The notes beneath the pieces were generated by a model. It saw only the letters and a program-made list of their open reading frames with translations, was not told the DNA's origin and made no database searches. Source: Fulvivirga sp. M361 (GTDB lineage Bacteria; Bacteroidota; Bacteroidia; Cytophagales; Cyclobacteriaceae). From it: DNA of 54,193 bases. How positions within the stretch are numbered: position 1 is the stretch's first letter; every line of letters begins with the position of its first letter. The position numbers and the translations under genes were made by a program. This document shows positions 35,163 to 43,295 of this stretch, piece after piece. The DNA is taken from positions 1 to 54,193 of the forward strand of contig NZ_VKDC01000044.1 of assembly GCF_007097395.1 (NCBI RefSeq), given 5' to 3'.

Positions 35163-35447
35163 GCAAAAAAATGTAATAAGCTATTGATAATAAAGATATT
35201 GAGCAAATTAATAGTACACCGATCAAACGTATATATCTTTAGAAGATCAATCACCTGCCCCTATAGATAAGAATAAACATACATCTCACTCACAACCTAT
35301 ATTTAGTTAAAGTCGTTGGTAATTATATGCCAAGTAAGACGATGATGTTCAGTGGGTGTGAATGGAGAAACGGCCATGATCCATCATCATTTGACCAATG
35401 CCTGAAACCACGAGTTCTTTAATGATTTAAAAGTTTTCTCAGTATTT

Positions 35448-36545
35448 ATGAACAAGTTAAAAATTTACTTCCTGATCATTTTGTATTGGGTGGTAATACT
35501 AAATCTGGTTGCCTATTTCGCTTTGGTAAATGTACTGGGCTTCATAGATGTTACAGGATTGAATCTGGATGAATTACAAAATCCGCTGGCTAAATATTGG
35601 ACTTCCCCCATACAGCTGGTTGAATCAACACTTTTTGGACTGCTGTTCGGGATACTATTTGTAGCAATCAATGAATTATCGGAAAAATTTAAAGTAGAGC
35701 GGTTCAGTTTCGGGTACGTTATCCTTTTCAAAAGCCTTATTTATCTGGTTGGTTTTTTTGTTTCATTTGCTTTAGTTTATTTCATTATCGGGGGTGTTGG
35801 CGTACTGCCTGAAGGAGCACTTCAGGCAGCGCTTGTGTCTCAGACTTCCCTGAAATTGATATTTTTCTCATTTGTATTCTTATTCGTACAGGTGATCGTG
35901 CTCAATTTTTTCGTTCAGACCATCAAAAAATTCGGATATAAGAACATCACCAATTTTTTAATGGGTAAGTACCAAAACCCGGTCATTGAAGACAGGGCTT
36001 TTCTATTTATGGATTTAAAATCATCTACCGCCTATGCCGAGACACTGGGTAACATAAAGTATTCAAAACTGATCAAAGATTGTGTTCTTGAAATCAATCA
36101 ATTAGTAGATAAATTTGACGCTGAAATCTACCAGTATGTTGGAGATGAAGTCGTACTTACCTGGGAAATGGATAAGCTGGAAAATACCTACAAATGCATC
36201 GATACGTTCTATACTTTTAAGCACCGCCTGGAAAAAAGGGAGGATTATTACATGAAAAAATATGGAGTAGTGCCCCAATTTAAAGCCGGCCTGCATTGTG
36301 GACGTGTTACCGTGGCGGAGATAGGCAATATTAAGCGTGATATTGCCTACCATGGCGATGTGCTTAACACTGCTTCCAGGATACAATCTATTTGCAATGA
36401 GTACCAGGAACGGCTGTTGGTATCAGGAGCACTTTTGGGTAAAGCTGGTGATTTGAATGGATATAAAGTTGAATCTATTGGTGATGTACAGCTCAAGGGA
36501 AAGCAGAAAATAATTGATGTACATGCTGTAAGAGAAGGCCTGTAG
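35448..36545 (+). CDS. Membrane-bound class III adenylate/guanylate cyclase
   Basis: A 365-residue protein. Four predicted transmembrane segments (about 5-27, 55-75, 86-118, 130-160) precede a class III cyclase domain (about 180-360). Catalytic features are complete: first metal Asp in FMDLKSST, second metal Asp in YVGDEVVLTW, and the transition-state Asn and Arg in NTASRIQ. A cytosolic cyclic nucleotide signal is therefore expected; whether cAMP or cGMP is made is not certain. The membrane part may sense a signal. It is preceded by the orphan sugar-binding gene. Confidence 0.88.
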   Translation: MNKLKIYFLIILYWVVILNLVAYFALVNVLGFIDVTGLNLDELQNPLAKYWTSPIQLVESTLFGLLFGILFVAINELSEKFKVERFSFGYVILFKSLIYLVGFFVSFALVYFIIGGVGVLPEGALQAALVSQTSLKLIFFSFVFLFVQVIVLNFFVQTIKKFGYKNITNFLMGKYQNPVIEDRAFLFMDLKSSTAYAETLGNIKYSKLIKDCVLEINQLVDKFDAEIYQYVGDEVVLTWEMDKLENTYKCIDTFYTFKHRLEKREDYYMKKYGVVPQFKAGLHCGRVTVAEIGNIKRDIAYHGDVLNTASRIQSICNEYQERLLVSGALLGKAGDLNGYKVESIGDVQLKGKQKIIDVHAVREGL

Positions 36546-36646
36546 AATGCAAGGTTTCATTTAAACGACCTTCAGATTTTTACTACCTTTAAAGGCTAAT
36601 TTCAACAATACACTCTTCTTAGTATAAACCTTTAACAGCATATCAA

Positions 36647-37069
36647 ATGAAAGGCCGATTTGCTTACTACTTTATACCCGTTTTTATCATTATCTATTTT
36701 GCAATCAGCTTTTATCCTATTATTAGAATGACAAATGCAGAGGTCATTCCTTTCTTTTCCTTTAAGCTATATTCCAAAATTCCCAATGGATTTGAGCGAT
36801 ACGATGTTGCATTCAACCTGGGAGAAAAAGACGAGCATTTCTTATTATATCAAAATACCCATCTGAATGGGCTCCAGTGGCGGCGTTATGCTGCCGAGTT
36901 AAGGCAAATTACCAACGCATACGAAAACAATATGACCGTGAAATTAGATAAGCTTGAAGATGCTTTTCCAAAAAACCAGACTGCCACACTGGTGCGATTT
37001 AAAGGTGATTATATTGAGGCTGTCAGAGACAGAAAGTACCAGTTGGAGGTGGTAGAACAACTGAGGTAA
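36647..37069 (+). CDS. Small membrane-anchored protein coupled to HTTM-DCC gene
   Basis: A 140-residue protein with one N-terminal hydrophobic segment (about 7-27) and a soluble domain without cysteines. I do not recognise the family. Its TAA stop shares one base with the ATG of the next gene (TAATG), so the two are translated together. By context it is probably an accessory subunit of the HTTM-DCC protein. Confidence 0.68.
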   Translation: MKGRFAYYFIPVFIIIYFAISFYPIIRMTNAEVIPFFSFKLYSKIPNGFERYDVAFNLGEKDEHFLLYQNTHLNGLQWRRYAAELRQITNAYENNMTVKLDKLEDAFPKNQTATLVRFKGDYIEAVRDRKYQLEVVEQLR

Positions 37070-38388
37070 TGCTTACGGTTATCCATTCATTTTGGCAACG
37101 GACCATTGTTAACGGTGAGTCCTTTCTGGTAAAAGAAGGGCAAAAAAAGTTCAAGCGGGCAAAGTCAATTGTTGGCATCTATTATTTTATCATCTTTTGT
37201 ATTGCTCTTCAATGCTTTGGAATAAATCATCTCACCCCCGACTGGAAAGTGTTACGTGATTCGGAATCATTATTTTCTCCTCTTTGGACGGTTAGATGGC
37301 TGGTCTATCTTGATTGGGAATTAGCCATTCGCCTTGTGCTACTCTTCTTTTTTTCTGCCTCACTTTTAAACCTGATATTTTGGCAGCGTTATCGTTTAGT
37401 AAGGGTCCTCGTTTTTCTATCTCACCTGTTTTATCTTTCACTGATATCATCCTTTGGGAAAATAGACCACTTCATGCATATGATGGTGCTATCTTCTTTT
37501 ATGCTCATTTTTCTACCGAACCTGAAGCAAGGTGCCCTTGAAAACCCCACGCCGTTTTTACGGGTATTTTTTGGGAACCAACTTCTTATACTTCTTTCGT
37601 ATTCTTCATCAGGTCTTTTCAAGCTATATGGTATCCTGGACCAGGAGTTAAGAGGCTTGAATTCAGCCCTTTCCCCTACAGCTTTCGGGCAAAACATTGC
37701 TAAAACCAGTTTTGCTTCAAACCAGGAGTTTTTCTTTAGTTCATTTATCCTTGAAAATCCCGGTTTCGTTTTTTCTGTCCTGCTCGTACTGGGTTATCTT
37801 ATAGAGTTTCTATCAGCGTACATCGCCTTTAAGCCAAAGGTTCATCGTACCTGGGGTTTAAGCCTGATACTACTGCACAGTGGAATTTTAATGACAGTGG
37901 GCCCCGATTTCACACATCAGATACTTGTAGTGGGATTATTCATATTTTTTAGCCCATTCAACCTAAACAAACATAGCGTTTGGGGTGACTTTATTACCAT
38001 TTTCAATGGTATCAGGAATACATTCAATAAAGTACCATCACCTTATAAAAAAGTAACCGTGTTTTATGATGGAGAATGTTTGCTCTGCCATCGTTTTATC
38101 CGTTACTTCTCCATGTTTGACCTACCCGATGAATTTAGTGTTGCTCCACAATCCGGAGAGGCTTTTAATACGTTTTTAACAAAGTACCCTGCTTTAGAAA
38201 AAGTGGATTCGATAATGGTATTGGAAATACGAAACGATGGCACCGAGATCATCCGGATTAAATCAGGTGCCGTTTTATGGATTGTAGGTCAGTTAAAATG
38301 GATATTCAGGATATTATGGCTTTTCTATGCTATTTCACCACTTTTTGCAGACATGGTTTATGACCTATTCGCTAAACACAGGAAGTAA
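37069..38388 (+). CDS. HTTM-like membrane protein fused to a DCC thiol-oxidoreductase domain
   Basis: A 439-residue protein. The N-terminal two thirds hold about seven to nine membrane helices of the HTTM (gamma-carboxylase-like) type. The C-terminal domain (about 325-430) is DUF393, the DCC family of predicted thiol-disulfide oxidoreductases, with the defining VFYDGECLLCHRFIRYF. HTTM proteins relate to vitamin K-dependent gamma-carboxylase, and DCC supplies a thiol/disulfide function, so a redox-dependent membrane modification is plausible. It is coupled to the small protein upstream and convergent with the next gene. Confidence 0.84.
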   Translation: MLTVIHSFWQRTIVNGESFLVKEGQKKFKRAKSIVGIYYFIIFCIALQCFGINHLTPDWKVLRDSESLFSPLWTVRWLVYLDWELAIRLVLLFFFSASLLNLIFWQRYRLVRVLVFLSHLFYLSLISSFGKIDHFMHMMVLSSFMLIFLPNLKQGALENPTPFLRVFFGNQLLILLSYSSSGLFKLYGILDQELRGLNSALSPTAFGQNIAKTSFASNQEFFFSSFILENPGFVFSVLLVLGYLIEFLSAYIAFKPKVHRTWGLSLILLHSGILMTVGPDFTHQILVVGLFIFFSPFNLNKHSVWGDFITIFNGIRNTFNKVPSPYKKVTVFYDGECLLCHRFIRYFSMFDLPDEFSVAPQSGEAFNTFLTKYPALEKVDSIMVLEIRNDGTEIIRIKSGAVLWIVGQLKWIFRILWLFYAISPLFADMVYDLFAKHRK

Positions 38389-38411
38389 AACGTTTACAAA
38401 GACCAATGCGT

Positions 38412-39359
38412 TCACTTATCTGGAAACACCTCTTTACCTACCGAAATTTTATAGATTCTGCTAAGACCATTTTCATAACGATTGATTTCATCCATAAATG
38501 CTGTCAACGACCTAAAACTATCTACATTACGGATAGCACTCCTTCTACTGGTAAAATACAATGTCATGGTGCTCGTGTCAAGGAAGGGGCAATAGTCCAT
38601 GTACTTTGAATTTATTCCTTCACCCAAATTTCGGGCTACGCTCCAGTCTTGATTCTCATCCCTGAAGCTGATGTACAGATCACCACTGCCCAATCCATCT
38701 TCTCTGTTATAACCACTAAAAATAAGATAGGACTCATCGGACGAAACATAGGCATTAAATTCGTACCCTTCCGTATTTATAGCTTCACCCATGGGTATTG
38801 GCGATGTATATTCTGACCCATTCCAGGTACTTAAAAAAATATCATCCTTACCTTTCGCCGCTGGTGCGTCAGAGGTAAAGTATAAGTTATTATTGCTGGC
38901 CAATGTTGGATAAAATTCATTATACTCGGAATTAACCGGCCATCCAAGGTTCACAGGCACTCCCCAATCTGCTTTGTCATTGTCGCGTACCACATACCAG
39001 ATATCAAAATCTTTCACAGCGGAATCGACCGTTGTGACCGGTCGGTTAGATACAAAATAAAGTCGAAGGCCATCGGGTAATAAGAACGGTTCCAGGTCTT
39101 TGTATTTTCCTGAAAAGGACACTATTTCCGGCATTGTCCAATCCCCAGCGTTTTTTGTGATCCTTGCCAGAACAGATATTTCCTCTAATGGACTTTGCAC
39201 TGTGATATAGCCTTCTTTTCCCGTAGCAGAAAGCGTAAAATCCCTGACTTTGGGAAACCCCTTCAGTATTTCAATAGCTGGTTCCACAGAAGTATACTGC
39301 TGCCCTTGAACGGCCAGGATCGAAGTAATAAAAATGACAAGGAAAAAATTACTTTTCAT
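38412..39359 (-). CDS. Secreted PD40 (WD40-like) beta-propeller protein
   Basis: A 315-residue exported protein of TolB/PD40 propeller type. Start at the ATG 39359 is chosen because it gives a clean signal peptide (MKSNFFLVIFITSILAVQGQ); a longer TTG-initiated frame from 39485 adds 42 residues without a signal. Repeats with LYFVSNRPV, LYFTSDAPAAKGKDDIFLS, YLIFSGYNRE and LYFTSRRSA follow, each a propeller blade. Such proteins in Bacteroidota often bind partners or act as surface lipoproteins; no enzymatic motif is seen. Confidence 0.82.
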   Translation of the reverse strand: MKSNFFLVIFITSILAVQGQQYTSVEPAIEILKGFPKVRDFTLSATGKEGYITVQSPLEEISVLARITKNAGDWTMPEIVSFSGKYKDLEPFLLPDGLRLYFVSNRPVTTVDSAVKDFDIWYVVRDNDKADWGVPVNLGWPVNSEYNEFYPTLASNNNLYFTSDAPAAKGKDDIFLSTWNGSEYTSPIPMGEAINTEGYEFNAYVSSDESYLIFSGYNREDGLGSGDLYISFRDENQDWSVARNLGEGINSKYMDYCPFLDTSTMTLYFTSRRSAIRNVDSFRSLTAFMDEINRYENGLSRIYKISVGKEVFPDK

Positions 39360-39481
39360 ACAGATTATACGGCACACGTGATAAGATAGCTCTTTGAAGT
39401 AATCCGTAAAACGAAGTATTTCCATAGTGCTTCCCAACCAGTAGCCGGTCTGACCCTCCGTTTTTCCAGTATCTGTCCTAT

Positions 39482-40093
39482 TCAAATCTTACGAAAAACC
39501 ACAAATGAAACTATCCCGATCGTAAAAAACACAGCTCCCATGCCTCCCAACAATACTCCTAAAAACCATCGCTCCATGAATGTATTAACGAGTGTATTGT
39601 AAGGGTTTTCGGGATGAACGAACATTTCCACTTCCTCCCCCAGGTGATAACTGGGAGGGTCGGAAGAAGTACTTGAATAATAATATAGCGTATCACCATT
39701 AACTACATATTCAAATGTAGGCTGATAAGGGTCTTCTACCACAGTGGCTGTAACCGTTATACCTATGTTGGCCAATTCCTGGTTAGTGACCATATCATTA
39801 ATAGCAATAGAAAGCATTACAATCCCTACAAGTGAGAATATCACGCCTACCATTTTTGATGCTCCCTTACCTGAACTTTTTGTTGATCTTTTACCTGAAG
39901 TTTTTAATCGCGCTGATTTGGAGCGGCGGACATATTCATGGTCTTCAATGTCATCATCAATTAATTCTACGAGCTTTTGGGCATCTTTTAATCCCAGGTT
40001 AAAATTATCGCTGACATATTTAATGGCCTCGATTTTTTTATCCTTAACAAGTAGCGCACGAACGTGTTGTTTTTCTTGATCTGTAACTGCCAT
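39482..40093 (-). CDS. DUF3592 membrane protein with an L7/L12-like N-terminal segment
   Basis: A 203-residue protein. Residues 12-48 (KDKKIEAIKYVSDNFNLGLKDAQKLVE) look like the C-terminal domain of ribosomal protein L7/L12. A Lys/Ser-rich linker (57-78), a transmembrane helix (about 80-100), a DUF3592 extracytoplasmic beta domain (about 105-165, ending HPENPYNTLVN) and a second helix (about 172-198) follow. L7/L12-like and DUF3592 pieces are known separately; their function together is not. Single gene. Confidence 0.8.
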   Translation of the reverse strand: MAVTDQEKQHVRALLVKDKKIEAIKYVSDNFNLGLKDAQKLVELIDDDIEDHEYVRRSKSARLKTSGKRSTKSSGKGASKMVGVIFSLVGIVMLSIAINDMVTNQELANIGITVTATVVEDPYQPTFEYVVNGDTLYYYSSTSSDPPSYHLGEEVEMFVHPENPYNTLVNTFMERWFLGVLLGGMGAVFFTIGIVSFVVFRKI

Positions 40094-40522
40094 ATTTCAA
40101 TATAGTTATATTTTTGAAATTGGCGAATTAACCATCTATTTGGTATAAATTTACTTTTTAAAGAATGTGCTATTAGAGCTTCAAAAATGGGCGGAGTTCA
40201 TCTTCCGGTTTACACCAAAAGATAATTTAAACCCTTTATTAAACTACTCCACCCATTTAGCACATTTCACGGACTTACTTTGTGACCGTAATGATTCATT
40301 TTATACAACGAAACCCTGTATTTTTCTCTTTCTACTTATAATTTACAACAAATTCATGTTTAAACTCATATTGATTTAAAAGAATGACAACCAGATTTTC
40401 CAAAGGTTTCTTCTCTTTATTATTATCGCCTCTTACTAATAAACACTATTTGATCCACATTAATTCTGTTGGGAAAAAGCCAGGAATTAGTTAAACTTCG
40501 TCACATTCAAAAAAACCTGTTC
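40094..40522. other. Intergenic region with a long imperfect inverted repeat
   Basis: 429 bp with no supported gene. A 20-bp imperfect inverted repeat spans 40164-40266 (listed separately). A 70-codon frame beginning with GTG at 40167 crosses this repeat and has no family resemblance. Confidence 0.5.
40164..40266. repeat. Bulged 20-bp inverted repeat
   Basis: Left arm AATGTGCT (40164-40171) plus AAATGGGCGGAG (40185-40196), right arm CTCCACCCATTT (40247-40258) plus AGCACATT (40259-40266). Pairing is complete but for one G-T wobble, and there is one 13-nt bulge on the left. The loop is 50 nt. No T-run follows. It may be a miniature mobile element relic or a structured RNA. Confidence 0.65.
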
Positions 40523-41818
40523 ATGCGTATAATTCTAATTTCGTTATTGTTGTTTCCGTTTATCGTTCAGGCACAGGTATCAGGAGTAGAAAAGAAAATT
40601 ATCAAATCTGTTGACAAACACAATGCCGCTGCTGAAGCCTTGCTTAAGCATGTAGTAAATATGAATAGTGGTTCTATGAACTTTGAGGGGGTAAAGCGCG
40701 TGGGTAGGGTGTTCAAAGAAAAATTTGATGAATTGGGGTTCAACACTACCTGGGTCGACGGCAAAGCATTCAACCGGGCAGGGCATTTGGTAGCCGTACA
40801 TAAAGGTAAAGATGATGCTTTAAAGCTTTTATTGATCGGTCATCTGGATACCGTTTTTGAGCCGGAAAGTCCTAACCAGGAATATACAATGGTCAACGAC
40901 ACCATAATGAAAGGACCTGGTGTAGTAGATATGAAAGGAGGTGACGTAATCATACTTCATGCTGTACAAGCACTCAAAGACGCCGGAGTATTGGATAAAC
41001 TCACCATAGAGGTGGTAATGACGGGTGATGAAGAAAAAAGCGGCAGTCCGATACACCTGTCCAAACAGGCCATTACAGCAGCAGCCAAACGAGCAGATAT
41101 AGCCCTGGGGTTTGAAAACGGGGACAGCAATTTCCGCACAGCAGTAATTTCCCGTAGAGGTTCTACCCGTTGGCAATTGAAAGTAACAGGGGAAGCAGCA
41201 CATTCGTCGCAAATATTTTCAGAAAAAATTGGTGCCGGAGCAATTTATGAGGCCTCACGCATCCTGACGGAGTTTTATAAGCAGCTATCCTCTGAAAAAT
41301 ACCTTACTTTCAATCCGGGATTAATGTTGGCAGGGTCCTCTGTGGAATATACTCATGGCAGTGACGGAGGTAGCGCCGGTGGAAAAAACAATGTAGTTGC
41401 TAAAGATGCCCTGGTCACGGGAGACATTCGCGCTGTCTCTCCTGAACAGTTAGAACGCGCCAAAAAGGTCATGCAAAACATAGTGGCCAAAAACTATCCT
41501 AAAACTTCCGCTATTTTGACGTTTAGCGAATCCGGATATCCACCCTTGGCACCTTCTGAAGGCAATAAAAAACTACTGGAAATTTACAGTAAAACCAGTG
41601 AAGATCTGGGCTTTGGAAAGGTAACGCCGGTACATCCTATTAACGCTGGCGCTGCTGATGTTTCATTTACCTCCGGATTAGTAGAAGCAGCCATGGATGG
41701 CATTGGCTTAAGTGGAGGAAAAGATCACACCATCGATGAGTTTGGCGAATTACATCGACTACCCGTGCTTACAAAAAGAGCAGCTGTTTTTATGTATCGC
41801 CTGACTTTGACAAAATAA
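40523..41818 (+). CDS. Secreted M20-family metallopeptidase, second copy
   Basis: A 431-residue zinc exopeptidase, paralogue of the protein at 1723-3009. The start at ATG 40523 gives a signal peptide MRIILISLLLFPFIVQAQ; a TTG 54 nt upstream would put extra charged residues before it. Zinc-site residues are His107 and Asp109 (GHLDTV), Asp136 (GVVDMKGG), Glu170/Glu171 (TGDEE), with the last His in GGKDHTIDE. The dimerisation domain is in the middle. The two copies share the same order of motifs and signal but differ in detail, so they may have separate substrates. Confidence 0.88.
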   Translation: MRIILISLLLFPFIVQAQVSGVEKKIIKSVDKHNAAAEALLKHVVNMNSGSMNFEGVKRVGRVFKEKFDELGFNTTWVDGKAFNRAGHLVAVHKGKDDALKLLLIGHLDTVFEPESPNQEYTMVNDTIMKGPGVVDMKGGDVIILHAVQALKDAGVLDKLTIEVVMTGDEEKSGSPIHLSKQAITAAAKRADIALGFENGDSNFRTAVISRRGSTRWQLKVTGEAAHSSQIFSEKIGAGAIYEASRILTEFYKQLSSEKYLTFNPGLMLAGSSVEYTHGSDGGSAGGKNNVVAKDALVTGDIRAVSPEQLERAKKVMQNIVAKNYPKTSAILTFSESGYPPLAPSEGNKKLLEIYSKTSEDLGFGKVTPVHPINAGAADVSFTSGLVEAAMDGIGLSGGKDHTIDEFGELHRLPVLTKRAAVFMYRLTLTK

Positions 41819-41877
41819 TACCCTGCTGTACATGTCCGGACTAACTAACGGTCAATTTGTACGTTTTGTATTCAATG

Positions 41878-42246
41878 TCAATATCCTTGTATCATTTTGC
41901 TGCTATCCAATACCGTTGTAATCAATACAACACCATCTTTCGCCGTTCCACCGTAAATAGCAGTTGCTGAAGCAGGTCTTAAAAAATGAATGGTCTTAAT
42001 TGCTTCTTTTGACAGATGCGCAGGTAAAACCGCAAAGACTTTACCATCCACTACATAAAGCGGATTCTGTTCCAAATTTACCAAGCTGGTATCCTGTCTG
42101 TTTTGTATCCATGAATTACCTTCTTTGAGACGCTGCTCAATGACCTGATGTAAGCTGTCAGGTGCTACTTGTGCATGAATACTTTCATGGCAAAACATGA
42201 TCCAAATGGCTGCAATTGCTAGGATACGGTGTATGGGGCGAGTCAT
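41878..42246 (-). CDS. Stand-alone TonB plug-like secreted protein
   Basis: A 122-residue exported protein. Start at ATG 42246 yields signal peptide MTRPIHRILAIAAIWIMFCHESIHAQ; a longer frame from 42303 adds 19 residues. The rest contains the plug-domain signature of SusC-type TonB receptors: NPLYVVDGKVF, then IKTIHFLRPASATAIYGGTAKDGVVLITT. No beta barrel follows, so this is a plug module alone. Such isolated plugs are scattered through Bacteroidota; their role is not established. Confidence 0.78.
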   Translation of the reverse strand: MTRPIHRILAIAAIWIMFCHESIHAQVAPDSLHQVIEQRLKEGNSWIQNRQDTSLVNLEQNPLYVVDGKVFAVLPAHLSKEAIKTIHFLRPASATAIYGGTAKDGVVLITTVLDSSKMIQGY

Positions 42247-42330
42247 TTTTCTTATTTCTTTTCCATGGAACAGCAGAAAATAATCCTGAGTTCTATGTGA
42301 CAATAAGAAATAGCTAAAAGATGATCGAAG

Positions 42331-42792
42331 CTACTTGAAGTGATAAAGAAAAATAAGCGTGGCGGTATATGCAGGCTTTGGATTATCCTTTATTTCCAGG
42401 GTAATGTCGAGCTGGGCTTTGGTTATGCCTCGTAAATTCATTAAAGTATTCAAGTATGCCTTAAGCCTTACCTGGCTGCCAACTTTGACGGGTTGATTGA
42501 ATTTTAATTTTTCAATACCGTAGTTGATCATCATTTTCAGGTTACGGATTTCAGCAATCTGTTTCCAAAGATAAGGTGCAATGGAAAGGGTAAGGTAGCC
42601 ATGCGCAATGGTGCCTCCAAAAGGACCCTCTTTGGCTTTTTCTTCATCCAGATGTATCCATTGATGGTCCAGCGTTGCATCTGCAAATGTCGCCACCTGG
42701 TTTTGAGTAATCTCCAACCAGTCTGATACACCCAGTTCCTGGCCCAGGTATTTTTCAAATTCTTCGTAGCTTCCTATGATGAGTTGGGGCAT
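42331..42792 (-). CDS. MaoC-like (R)-enoyl-CoA hydratase family protein
   Basis: A 153-residue hot-dog fold protein of the MaoC dehydratase family. The motif FADATLDHQWIHLDEEKAKEGPFGGTIAHGYLTLS holds the catalytic Asp (residue 42) and His (residue 47) pair of hydratase 2. It likely hydrates trans-2-enoyl-CoA in fatty-acid metabolism. Length and spacing are normal. A -7 promoter box lies 45 nt upstream. Confidence 0.93.
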   Translation of the reverse strand: MPQLIIGSYEEFEKYLGQELGVSDWLEITQNQVATFADATLDHQWIHLDEEKAKEGPFGGTIAHGYLTLSIAPYLWKQIAEIRNLKMMINYGIEKLKFNQPVKVGSQVRLKAYLNTLMNLRGITKAQLDITLEIKDNPKPAYTATLIFLYHFK

Positions 42793-42836
42793 GTGTGTTG
42801 TTTTGCCCGGGAAGTTAGCTATTTTCCAAAAATAAC

Positions 42837-42844
42837 CAGATTGA
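42837..42844 (-). promoter_or_regulatory. -7 box for the MaoC-like gene
   Basis: TATTTTTG on the minus strand, 45 nt upstream of the start codon; no clear -33 box. Confidence 0.4.
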
Positions 42845-42874
42845 GTAAGGTAAAATATGAAACGATTAAAGGTA

Positions 42875-43123
42875 CTATCTCAGTTTGCGTTCCCAATCTG
42901 CCGCTATACGCTCCTTTTTGATCCTTTTTTGCGTCTCCTCTTCTTGCAATATCGCTGCCAAAGGGGCTTTACTTGTAAAATGCCACCCTCCACAATGATC
43001 ACACTGATATACATTGGTCGGGCCATTATTTTCACCATGATGAAAATGAATATGGTGCTGTATTAAAGCTTCTTCAGACTGTTCCCGGGATACGTAAGCT
43101 CTTTTATGTGAAGGACATGACAT
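42875..43123 (-). CDS. Small zinc-ribbon-like protein
   Basis: An 82-residue basic protein from ATG 43123. It carries CPSHKRAY near the N-terminus and YQCDHCGGWHFTSK in the middle, a Cys-x2-Cys with nearby His residues that looks like a metal-binding knuckle. The tail is helical and charged (EEETQKRIKKERIAADWERK). Small proteins with the CxxCGGWH(L/F)T motif are widespread and uncharacterised; nucleic-acid binding is a guess. A perfect -7 box just 6 nt upstream suggests a leaderless mRNA. Confidence 0.72.
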   Translation of the reverse strand: MSCPSHKRAYVSREQSEEALIQHHIHFHHGENNGPTNVYQCDHCGGWHFTSKAPLAAILQEEETQKRIKKERIAADWERKLR

Positions 43124-43128
43124 GACCA

Positions 43129-43136
43129 CAAAAATA
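43129..43136 (-). promoter_or_regulatory. -7 box abutting the zinc-ribbon gene
   Basis: TATTTTTG on the minus strand, ending 5 nt before ATG 43123. If used, transcription would begin at or next to the start codon. It also rules against a GTG start at 43129. Confidence 0.4.
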
Positions 43137-43255
43137 ATATACTTGTAGACATAACTTTAATCTGAAACTCGTTGTTCAGTATATCGATGATTTCCAAGGC
43201 CCGGGTTTTATCTTTTAAAAGAAACAACTAATGAAGTGCCGGAAAAAATAAATGA

Positions 43256-43263
43256 TATTTTTG
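43256..43263 (+). promoter_or_regulatory. -7 box for the beta-CASP nuclease-like gene
   Basis: TATTTTTG, 32 nt upstream of ATG 43296; the -33 region has no exact TTTG. Confidence 0.4.
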
Positions 43264-43295
43264 TCCCTGGGAATGTGCATGGAAGCTAAGCTGCG

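Noticed and set aside
39360-39485. N-terminal extension of the PD40 protein
   Set aside because: TTG start, no signal; the ATG at 39359 begins a clear signal peptide.
40167-40379. 70-codon plus-strand frame
   Set aside because: Spans the long inverted repeat, GTG start, no recognisable domain.
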